In this document: piece after piece, positions 51,101-63,100 of the stretch
How positions within the stretch are numbered: position 1 is the first letter of the stretch
How the letters are laid out: every line of letters starts with the position of its first letter
Assembly: GCA_026874595.1 (NCBI GenBank)
Contig: CM049310.1
Coordinates: forward strand, 68,707,556 to 68,771,555
Length of the DNA: 64,000 bases
Source: Sipunculus nudus
Lineage: Eukaryota > Annelida > Sipuncula > Golfingiida > Sipunculidae
Reading direction: 5' to 3'
Translations under genes and position numbers: made by a program
The notes under the pieces: model-generated
The model's database searches: none
Told to the model about the DNA's origin: nothing
The model's input: only the letters and a program-made list of their open reading frames with translations

Positions 51101-54100
51101 GTATGTAAAATGCCATGTTAGAGAGCTCACCGTTTTGCTTTAGTCATAAATTTAAAATAAATACAATTGACAGATTTTTTATAATTTAGGCATGAAGAGT
51201 ACAAATTAATTTTTTATTTTTCTCAGATTAAAATAGGCACATTACATACAATAGTATTTAGGAAGCACAATCATGATATTCCAGAATTGTTAAAATCAGG
51301 GATAGGCCTAGGATTCTGGAAAAGGAGGGTTTCTACCCAGGAAGACTTAGGAGAAAACCTTTAAAAGGTCCTTAGATCTAGAAACTATCAGTTCTAGGTG
51401 GCAAAAACATTGTTTGGTTTGAACCAATTGAAATATTCAATGGCTTAAAAAAGGAAAAGACTAAACCCCATGGAACCCCCCCCCCCCCCACACCACACAT
51501 ACACACACACATGCACACACCCCTCCTCCCCTGGATCATGTTCTGAAAACACCTAATCCCAATTTGCTTTATATTGTCGCATTAACTGCCTGCAGTGTCT
51601 GTGTTGCAATATCTACCTCCCCCTCCCCCCCCCCCCCCCCAGCCCTCCCCCCTGTTATTCTGTTTTGAGGACAAAGTTCTTAATGTGATCCTGATCAGTA
51701 TGGTGTATGGATTACTGACTGTGTCTCCTGTACGGAAATCATAGCTCTTTAGATAAAGCATGAATTGCTTAAATGTTTACTTAATGTACTTTTGGTTTAC
51801 ATAAAATATCACATAGTCCTATTGTAGGAAAAGCTTGTTTCATGGTAACATGTGAGGGTGCTTCCACCAGGCACACCAGATAATAATACTGTTTAAGTAT
51901 AGACCTGATCACAGATCTGCTTGTGTAATGCTGTAACATTAACCCATGGCTGCTGCTAAGATATATGTGGATTATAGGCTTAATGTTATCAGGAAATTTT
52001 AATGGCAGGCTTAGTTACATGGTTAAGGCTGTGTACAGGCAAAGTGCAAGCGCCTTTATAACAGTCTGAAGTGAAACCTGACTGAAGAACAGGTTTAGCT
52101 CTCTGTCACTCCTGCTATAGGAAGTTCCTCAACCTAATTCAAGGTAAGATGTATTTCTCTTGTAGTCATACCTCCTGCTATGGTGATATGGGTTACAAAT
52201 GTTCATGATCAGTTATTCTCCAGTCTGCAGTAAGATTCTAAATATCACAGGTGTCCCCTTTTGTAAAGAAACATTTTATCTTTCAGACTCCATGACAAGC
52301 CTAAAGTCATCATCTGCTGCTTTCCAGAGTAGGGTCTCAACTCCAAAAGCACCTGTTAATACACCACTCTACAACCAATCTCTCAGAAGGTAAGAATAAT
52401 ACACCACTCTACAACCAGTCTCTCAGAAGGTAAGAATAATACACCACTCTACAACCAGTCTCTCAGAAGGTAAGAATAATACACCACTCTACAACCAGTC
52501 TCTCAGAAGGTAAGAATAATACAGCACTCTACAACCAGTCTCTCAGAAGGTAAGAATAATACACCACTCTACAACCAGTCTCTCAGAAGGTAAGAATAAT
52601 ACACCACTCTACAACCAGTCACTCAGAAGGTAAGAATAATACACCACTCTACAACACGTCTCTCAGAAGGTAAGAATAATACACCACTCTACAACCAGTC
52701 TCTCAGAAGGTAAGAATAATACACCACTCTACAACCAGTCTCTCAGAAGGTAAGAATAATACACCACTCTACAACCAGTCTCTCAGAAGGTAAGAATAAT
52801 ACACCACTCTACAACCCGTCTCTCAAAAGGTAAGAATAATACACCACTCTACATCCCATCTCTCAGAAGGTAAGAATAATACACCACTCTACAAACAGTC
52901 TCTCAGAAGGTAAGAATAAAACACCACTCTACAACCCGTCTCTCAGAAGGTAAGAATAATACACCACTCTACAACCCATCTCTCAGAAGGTAAGAATAAT
53001 ACACCACTCTACAACCAGTCTCTCAGAAGGTAAGAATAATACACCACTCTACAACCCGTCTCTCAGAAGGTAAGAATAATACACCACACTACAACCAATC
53101 TCTCAGAAGGTAAGAATAATACACCACTCTACAACCAGTCTCTCAGAAGGTAAGAATAATACACCACTCTACAACCAGTCTCTCAGAAGGTAAGAATAAT
53201 ACACCACTCTACAACCCGTCTCTCAGAAGGTAAGAATAATACAGCACTCTACAACCTGTCTCTCAGAAGGTAAGAATAATACACCACTCTACAACCCATC
53301 TCTCAGAAGGTAAGAATAATACACCACTCTACAACCAGTCTCTCAGAAGGTAAGAATAAAACACCACTCTACAACCCATCTCTCAGAAGGTAAGAATAAT
53401 ACAGCACTCTACAACCTGTCTCTCAGAAGGTAAGAATAATACAGCACTCTACAACCCATCTCTAAGAAGGTAAGAATAAAACACCACTCTACAACCAGTC
53501 TCTCAGAAGGTAAGAATAATACAGCACTCTACAACCTGTCTCTCAGAAGGTAAAAATAATACACCACTCTACAACCAATCTCTCAGAAGGTAAGAATAAT
53601 ACACCACTCTACAACCAGTCTCTCAGAAGGTAAGAATAATACACCACTCTACAACCCGTCTCTCAGAAGGTAAGAATAATATTCCACTCTACAACCAGTC
53701 TCTCAGAAGGTAAGAATAATACACCACTCTACAACCCATCTCTCAGAAGGTAAGAATAATACACCACTCTACAACCCGTCTCTCAGTAGGTAAGAATAAT
53801 ACACCACTCTTAAAGCTGTCTCTCAGAAGGTAAGAATGATAGCCCACTCTATGACCCGTCTCTCAGAAGGTAAGAATGATGCCCCACTCTACAATCCGTC
53901 TCTTTGAAGGAAAGAATGATACCCCACTCTACAACCGGTCTCTCAGAAGGTTAGAATAATACCCCACTCTACAACCCGTCTCTCAGAAGGTAAGAATGAT
54001 GCCCAACTCTACAATCGGTCTCTCTGAAGGAAAGAATAATACACCACTCTACAACCTGTCTCTCAGAAGGTAAGAATAATACCACTCTACAATCCGTCTC

Positions 54101-57100
54101 TCTGAAGGTAAGAATAATACCCCACTCTTAAAGCTGTCTCTGATGGAGTAAGAACAGGCTGGAGAAATGTGTTCAGAAGGTTTTCATTAGTAATTGTTTT
54201 GTTACATAGTTAATGCAGTAACTTGATTTAAAAACTGATTTGGGTTGAAAGACCAGCTCCCCTTTGTTTTAGAATGGCCTAATCTTGACATTACAAAATG
54301 AGACGCCTAATTTCATAGACAAGAATGATCAGTCTTAATCTGTATTTATATTTTAATTTCTATGGTGACATTTTTCTAAAATAATATGTATGTTTGTAGT
54401 AGTACCGGTATTACTAATGTCAATACAATGCTGTATTTTTCACATCACTGGTACAGTCTAACAATTGCTGTATTTTTTTAACACATACAAGTATAATACC
54501 TGCCTTAACAAAGGTATACTTGTAATGATAACAAATATGGCGAGCTTTAAACCTGACAGGCTCCTTAAAGGTGGTTGTCACTGTACAACATACAACATTG
54601 TTGATCCATGCTTGGTTTAAATTAGCCCTGGCCTACAGGTATTAGAGTAAGCCCTGAGTGTGTGATTCAGGAACTTGTGGGGGGGGGGGGGGTGAGTCAT
54701 TGTTGTTGGCACAATGGCATGCTGTGACTTAGGTATATGTAATGGATTAATATCTTCCAAGAGGAGTCATATACAGTGACAGACCTAATGTGTGTACTAT
54801 TTTGAGCAACTCAAGTTGGATTAGCTGTATGGACTTAGTTAGACTAAATATCCTGAGGTTGGTATGTTGCTGTACATTGAGCACTTTGACATGTGATTAT
54901 AAGCTGGTACTTTTATACTGTAAAGGAAGCAGGTTAATTTGTGCACAGAAATGAAACTTAAGACAGGCTTTGTTTGGCAGGTTTATAATTCAGTGTTCAG
55001 CATATGACATTGGACTTTACATCTCAAGCTTGAAGGGAGACAAGACCTTATATCAGAGAGAGCTCAGTCTGTTAATGTTCATTTCTATTACTGGCAGTAT
55101 CTGTTGTAGTTGGCCTAATATTTTTTATCTATTTTCAAATTTATTGGTTTTCACTTTTACAGTTTTGTCCCAAAAATTCCATTTTGTAGATCCTACATAG
55201 ATTATATACATTGTAATATGAATCATAAAAATTAAGCATAAAATTTAAAAAATATGACCTGAGATGATCAAAGAGAACACATTGAACTTGTGAAAATTCT
55301 TATTCATGTTAAGATAGTTTAATCCTGATATTTATTGTCTTATGAGGCTTTGATTTACTGTTACAGTTAACAACTAAATATATGTTATTGTTTAAGAAAT
55401 GAGTGTTTTTTTTTAATTTGCATTACAACAACAGTTGTCTCACAGAAATGACTCTGTAGCAGTGTCATAAAAGAATAATTGCATCTTGGGATAGTTTGAC
55501 AGACTGATGAATGTTGAATATCTGAAATATAACATTGTCAGACTACCACCTGATTGACTCTTGCCCTTACCATTATGTTTGCTGACCTCTGTGAGTTCAC
55601 ATTATGTTTGCTGACCTCTGTGAGTTCACATTATGTTTGCTGACCTCTGTGAGTTCAGATTGTCCACATATCAGTGAAACTGCAACAAACAAAAATGTGC
55701 CATCCAGCAGTAATAATTTGACGGAGGCCAGGTGAATAAACAAGTTCAGAGTAATCACTCATTCACACTCCTACATTTTATTGTGTGTTGTTTATTTGAA
55801 AATATTTATAATTTAAATTTCAAAAACTTATAGGGAGGTAATATTTTAAAAGCTTTCCCCTTAACAGGATTGGTCTTATTTCCTCTAGGTGTACATGTAT
55901 TACAATAAAATAAACTTTGTGATTTGTAGCATTCAGACCTCAAACTGCAGCAGTGACTGGAATGCCCCAACTATGAAGGCTAGAAAGTATGCTCATGCAG
56001 CAAAGACAGCCCCTGGTGTCAATGTCAGAGTTAAAGCTCCTTTCAAACATGCAGTGTCCAAAGGGAACACAAAACAGCAGGTAATGTATTGGTCTTTAAT
56101 GTTAATTAATAACAAGATATGTTTCTTTAAAGAAACATCTTTATTTTTTATGTTAAGATGTACACAATCTTTGTGTCTCAGCAGGAATTCCCTCAGCTAC
56201 AGCCTGATCTGTAAACTCTGTATGCAATGGTATTACACCGCATTCCTCTTCTTCTTTTTCTGCATGCTTCAGTCGGATTTGCTGTGTTTCATGACCAGGG
56301 GGCTTAAGCAGGGTTTGCTCTTTTTCATGACCAGGGGGCTTCAGCAGGGTTTGCTGTGTTTCATGACCAGAGGGCTTCAGCAGGGTTTGCTGTTTTTCAT
56401 GACCAGAGGGCTTCAGCAGGGTTTGCTCTTTTTCATGACCAGGGGGCTTAAGCAGGGTTTGCTCTTTTTCATGACCAGGGGGCTTAAGCAGGGTTTGCTC
56501 TTTTTCATGACCAGGGGGCTTAAGCAGGGTTTGCTGTTTTTAATGCCCAGGGGGCTTCAGCAGGGTTTCCTGTGTTTCATGACCCGAGGGCTTCAGCAGG
56601 GTTTGCTGTGTTTCATGACCAGTGGGCTTCAGCAGGGTTTGCTGTTTTTCATGACCAGGGGGCTTCAGCAGGGTTTGCTGTTTTTCATGACCAGAGGGCT
56701 TCAGCCAGGTTTGCTGTTTTTCATTACCAGGGGGCTTCAGCAGGGTTTGCTGTTTTTCATGACCAGGGGGCTTCAGCAGGGTTTGCTGTGTTTCATGACC
56801 GGGGGGTTCAGTCGGGTTTGCTGTTTTTCATTACCAGGGGGATTCAGTTGAGTTTGCTGTTTTTCATGACCAGGGGTTCAGTCGGGTTTGCTGTTTTTCA
56901 TGACCAGGGGGCTTCAGCCAGGTTTGCTGTTTTTCTCGACCAGGGGCTTCAGCAGGGTTTGCTCTTTTTCATGACCAGGGGGCTTAAGCAGGGTTTGCTC
57001 TATTTCATGACCAGGGGGCTTCAGCAGGGTTTGCTCTTTTTCATGACCTGGGGGATTCAGTCGAGTTTGCTGTTTTTCATGACCGGGGGTTAAGTTGGGT

Positions 57101-60100
57101 TTGCTGTTTTTCATGACCGGGGGTTCAGTCGAGTTTGCTGTTTTTCATGACCGGGGGTTCAGTCGGGTTTGCTGTTTTTCATGACCGGGGGTTCAGTCGG
57201 GTTTGCTGTTTTTCATGACCGGGGGTTCAGTCGAGTTTGCTGTTTTTCTTGACCAGGGGGCTTCAGCAGGGTTTGCTGGTTTCACCACCTGGTGGCTGGC
57301 ACAGGTCCAAGAATGTAATCAGGTGAATGAGAGAGGTATTGTTATTGTGGCATTCAGATTTTCAGTTTAATGCAAAATATGATTACACACTCTCATGGGG
57401 GTGTTTCCACACTTAGACATATGCCAGGTGCTTGGTGGTGAAATCCAACAAACCCTGCTAAAGCAAGCCAAGGTTAAATTAAAGGAGAATACAACATATA
57501 GCCACTGTGTATGGACTGTACCAGTTCAGAGGGTGATACATTGTTTATACAAGGTATCTTTGTGTACTTTGTAGACTTAAATTTCAGCTTTTCTACAAAT
57601 AGGCACACCTAGGTATAATAATAACATACAATCAATGGGCATGCCCAAAATGCTTCCACTCAGACAATATAACAATACTTAATGTACATTGAAAATCCAT
57701 TGTAGTTTGCAGATCGAGGGCATCATGTAAAATAAGGTACCCAGGTATATATGTAAATTCTCCTCCTAGATATATGGTGTATGAAGAATTAAACGTCTGA
57801 CAAAAGTAAAAATGTGCACAATGTAATCATTTTAGTTGATTAAGGAACAGGAAATATGGAGAACCTTGACATTGCATTGAAGATGTATTGCTGTTACATT
57901 AAGCTGCACCAAGCACACTTTGAAGAGTAATTTAAACTGTACCGAGCATATAATTTTTTTTACAGTTAAGTACATTTTTAAGAGCTCAATTTAATATATT
58001 GGTTTGATATGCTTTGTATCACTCTGGGTCTGTTTTATATGACCAACAGGAAATGGCAGATTCATCCTGCCCAGCCCCTGACCAGGAATTGAAACACAGG
58101 ACAGCTGTCGCCACCTATCATGTAGCCAAAACACTAACCCAGCCAGAACCACAGCCAAGCAACAAGACTGCAGGGAGACTTGTAAAAGGAAGGTCAGTTT
58201 ACACAGGGTTTTTAAGTTTAAGAAAAATTCTGTTTTTTTTTCTACAGGCAGTCATTACATGATTTTTCAGTGAATATGATATTAGGCAATCAATCCACAC
58301 TGTAATAAATCCACACTGCACAGATTTGGACTCACAATAGTACCACTCTGTTGGCTAGGGTTTGTGGGCTTTAAAATCTGCTGCCCACAATGCACTGGGG
58401 CTTCTACGTACACAGATGATGCAGGTATAAATAAAGTGGAGAGGGTAACATAGTCCATTCAGGTATGCTGGACAAGAAATGTTTCAAGGCAAATTTAATA
58501 AATTTTGGTGGTAATACCTCACAGAATAAGTAATATTTTGTAAGCTCACACATGTAAAATGTAAACAGGTGTTTCCTCATAAAAAAAATGTTGTTTTAAA
58601 GTTTGACAGTTGAGACAAGTGACCCTGGCCATCCCACAGTGCCCAATCAGAAGAGGTTTGTTTTGAGTAGAAACGAGGGTGTGATCATTCATGATTAAAG
58701 CTTCATTTATACAGCCTGTTTTTCAGTTCATTGTATCAGCTCAGTTGCACACTTTACCTTAGTTTTGAGATTATTTCTGTGTGCAGGTTGTTGTATTGTT
58801 CATGTATTTCTAGGCTGAAGCCGCTCTGTCCAGTGAATGTAACAGGACCTGCCATTGAACAGTGTCGTGGCATCAACCCTCGTAAGTTCATCTGAATTCA
58901 TAATGCCGTACTATACAGGAACATGTACCACATTTTAATGATGGTGGATGGATTTCAGTATTATCAAGAGGATTAAATAATACATTATTTACAACATATT
59001 TCCAACAGCATGAACATTTTATTGGTGATTTCCCACATTTTAATTTTGCTCTCATTCAATTTAACATTATACTCATATTTCTGTGGCATTATACTCATTT
59101 TTTTTTCTTTTTGGAACTGTCCTAGAATATATGCCTGACTGGTGTATTTTCTGAAAATAAAAAAATTACAAGATATTCAGTTGGCATATGACACCATTCA
59201 TGGTGGGTATATATATTCCTGATGAAATCATTTCCTTCCTAGAGCCAAAGAACTATGTACCCAGCCACAGCAGAACGGTCCAGAGAAGGAAACAGATCAT
59301 GAATGCTATACCTCCAGACTACCTGTACAGCAGACCAGACACCCAGGAGTCTATACATCGCACGTCTATTGCATCAGACACCACCGAGATGAAACAACAG
59401 GAGGCGACTCCCCCGGCCCGTCAGAGGTAACAGACATTACATGAGGGTAAACCATTAATCCTGTGTGATGATAAACAGTTCTTTTCTTTTTCTCTCTGTT
59501 TTTGTTGTAAAAACAGATGGTACAATTGGAGATAACTGAATCTTTCATCAGATGTTTTAGAATTAATATTTCCTGTCTTTTCTTAAATCATAAATTTTGA
59601 ATATGTTACAAACAGATGAATCAGTACAAGCTTATGTTGCTCATATTATTAATATTTATAATTTATAGTTCTGCTGTTGCTGCTCAGCCTGATGTTGATC
59701 AGCTGCTGGGTGGGGCCATGCCTGATGGTCTCTCATCCCCGCTTATTGTCTCACACCAAAGACCTAGTCCAGACAGCCCTGCTGCGGCCGTCCTCATGAC
59801 AGGTCACTCCAGGGAACGACCAGCTTCCACACAGCCAAGGACTAGCCTGTGTAGTGGTATGACCTCACTATTTATGTTATATGATTTATTATTTCAGAAT
59901 TTATAAGTGCCACTTTTACCTGATGTAGTAGGGGGTAGGGTGTAACCTAGTGAGTATGTCATTGCATTATGGAGAGGAATATCCCCATTCTTAACCCCAC
60001 AAGGACTTCACAGGCCAAGCAGGGAAATATACTACAACCTTTAAAGTGTTAACAAGAGCTTTGACTTGGGGATTATAGCTAGCACCATGCAAATAAAACC

Positions 60101-63100
60101 TGATACCCTCAAGACTTAATAATAACATATCATTCTTATCATATATTACCTTCATTGTCATTCATTGGACCGTGTCAATGACAGGCCAAGGGTCTGTCAT
60201 GAAAAATAAATCAACTAAATAGGAAAAGTTTGTTATGATAATTGAGTACAATTGTCTCACTTTTTAGGAGTTTGTATAGCAGTGCTTAAAATTAAAGGCA
60301 TGCCTGAGATATGTAAAAAGGAATAAATGTATTTAATAAAAATGAATTGTGATATAGTGATAAAAATACATACTATATATATATATGTTGAACTCAGCCA
60401 CACAGTCAGCCATGTTAGTATTTTTTGGGGGCCCATTTACTTATCCAGTTTTGGATGCATTGCTATTCAATTGTTAATTTTTAATTAACAGAAGGTGAGA
60501 GTATTGCTTGGCCTGCAGGTACAGAAGACTCAAGAAAGTTTGTTAGATTTGCTGAAACAACTAGTCATGAAGAGTTTCAACCAAGGTCAAAATCTGCTGG
60601 TGCGTTAGGTACACTCAGTGTACAGCCAGGTGTTCAGCAGGTACAAGAAAGTATCTTGGTTGACGTTAGTGATACTAAAGATGATGCAAAAACACCTAAC
60701 AAGACATCTAAGGTACAAAAACACAGCTGTCAGGATGAAGTAATCAGTATTCCTGGCTGGAGAAATGATGATGATGATGACGATGATGATAGTCTGGGGG
60801 GCCACAAATATAAATCATATGGACCTTCATCCCTAGTACCTCTCAATCCTAACGATCAGCCGAGTACTGGTACTAATGACTCAAAAAATAATGGCAGCAG
60901 GAATAAAAAGAACAGTGGAAGTTCACACGGAAAGCAAACAAATAATGTGACATTTGGAGATAACATTCAAAGAAAAAATGCTGCGGTTCCAACTAGACCA
61001 AGAAGTCGACTTGGATACTGGGAAGATGCTTATCATCCTGATCCTGATTTTGAGAATGTGGCGACTATGGTTACAGGTAGGAAAAGCCCAGTGAAGGATA
61101 GCTGTTCACCGTCATCCACACAGCATCTAAACAGGAGGTTCAGACCAGCCAGCGCCAAAGCCAAACTAGAGAGTTCCCTCTATGTGCCTTCAGGAGCCAA
61201 CAGAGCATTTGGTATCAAACCTCGTCCATCTAGTGCCGGACCTAAAGAGTTTAAAGAAGCCCAGCAAAAGAAGCTCCAACGTAGGCCCAGGCCCCCATCA
61301 GCCCCGCAGCAGACTGGAGGTACTGCCAACTTACAAGTAGGAAATAGCTGCTCACGCGATGTAAAACCAGCTACACTCCAACCACAAAGCAACAGACCAC
61401 AATCTGGTCAACCAGCGTTTGGCCGACCAACATCCGGCAAGTCCCAGATGAAAGGAAAACTCAGGAAGTCCACAACTAGGAGGTCTACAGACCCAGGCTA
61501 CAGCAGGTATGAGAGTACACGTGACAGGGATTGGACTCTCCATGGCAACAAAATGACCCAGTTAGAGAGATGTGATAGTGGTTTAGACATGAACAAAGAG
61601 GAGTCCATAGACTCAGGAGAGGGCAGTGAGGATGAAATCCTGGTGGCCCCAGGAGAAGTTTATCAGTCAGTCTCTGGACAAGAAGATGCAGGTCTTGTTA
61701 CAGATGCTGAGGAACTTGAGAGGATGTTATTGGATGCTCAGCAGGAGGCCAGGCAGTGTGCAGATCAGCTTCAAGAATCTCAAATCCAGCAAAGTGATGA
61801 AGACAGCCAGATAAGCGATGAGGTGAAAACCATTAATCCTGAATCTGAGGAAAATCTCACCAGTCAGCAAGAAGATGATGTAAACAAAACAGACACAGCT
61901 GAGAAGACTGAGGAACCAGCTTCCTGTGAGAAGGAGAAACACCAAGCTCTGAAGGAGAACGTTGAACAAGAAGGTCTGAGTCCTGGTGGTTTCAGTACAA
62001 CTGTCACATCAGAAATTACAGAGGGTAAGCATGCTTATCAGATGGTGGTGTATCATTTTAGTGAAGAGAAAATGTGTACTTCATCTAAAAATAGGAGTAG
62101 ACCAAGCTCTGGTGTTAGGAGGGCCAGATCAAGCTCTGCTACCCAGGCCAGCAACCTGAACGGTAATGTTCCTCAGACAGACAAGGAGGAAAAGCCGTGT
62201 ACAGGAGACGTGACATCATACAGCGTGACCATGATGAGTGACTCCGTACAAGATCGACCCATAGAGGATGAGGAGGAATTCCTGGAGATGGTCACACAGC
62301 AGTTCAAGAGACCGGAGGAAAAGGTAAGTCTGTGGCCAATCAGTGTCAGATGATGTAACATTTTGTATGCATTCAGATTTATAATACCAGATACAGAATG
62401 GTTTATATTTGCCAAATTAACATACTTGAAAAAGTTAATAATTAAATTAATGTTGACAGTGTCATATGATGCTTTTTAACAGATTCTGCTTCTGTTTATT
62501 GCACATTGGCACCTAATTAAGCTTAAACTAAATTTTAAATCAGGTAATCCTTAAATCTGTTTATTGGACATATGCCTGGTCTTAATCCTTGATTATCAGT
62601 TTTGTTTTTCATCTTTTCAGAATCCTGAACCTGTTCCTGAAAAAGAGAAGTAAGTGTAATGGCTGAAGTCTTTTTATTTGGTTTTGCAGAATAGAAAAAT
62701 CTAAAAATATTTTCCTGGTAACTTACAGTTGACATTTTATAAAATGTACAAATGAATTTCATTGTGTTCCTGTATTTTTACAGGATAAATATCTATTATT
62801 TCACAATGGGAAAATCTATTTTTTACCCCTTTACTCATATAAATGCTGTGACTTTTTTTACAGAGAAGAGTCTGGGGATCTGCAAGTAATCGCTCAATCA
62901 AAACAGCTGCAGAAACCCAGGTATGTCATATTAAAACACAAAAAAAGCACTTTGTGAGGCCACGCCAAAAAGAATTAATTCTCTTGGTACAAAACAGACA
63001 GAACAAGGGTTTTAGATTACTCATTATTAATCTGTGTCACTCAGTATTGCAATATTACAAGATTATGAAAGTCTTCAAATGGAGCTGTAATGATTCACAA

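Larger units (their letters stand above)
47421..52286 (+). other. Intron 2, repeat-bearing
   Basis: GTATGT to TTTCAG. It holds a TATA microsatellite near 47,845-47,872, the about 275-bp repeat block (49,008-50,112), a MITE (50,771-51,100) and C-rich tracts at about 51,478-51,490 and 51,618-51,642. Confidence 0.7.

Noticed and set aside
55889-57093. 320-aa and 173-aa open frames with 12-residue repeats
   Set aside because: Only the first part is a real exon (55,930-56,080). The rest follows a good GTAATG donor and reads the intronic 36-bp minisatellite in two different frames.
61180-61969. Minus-strand frames of 60-80 aa inside exon 9
   Set aside because: Antisense shadows of the long plus-strand exon, which has matched splice phases.
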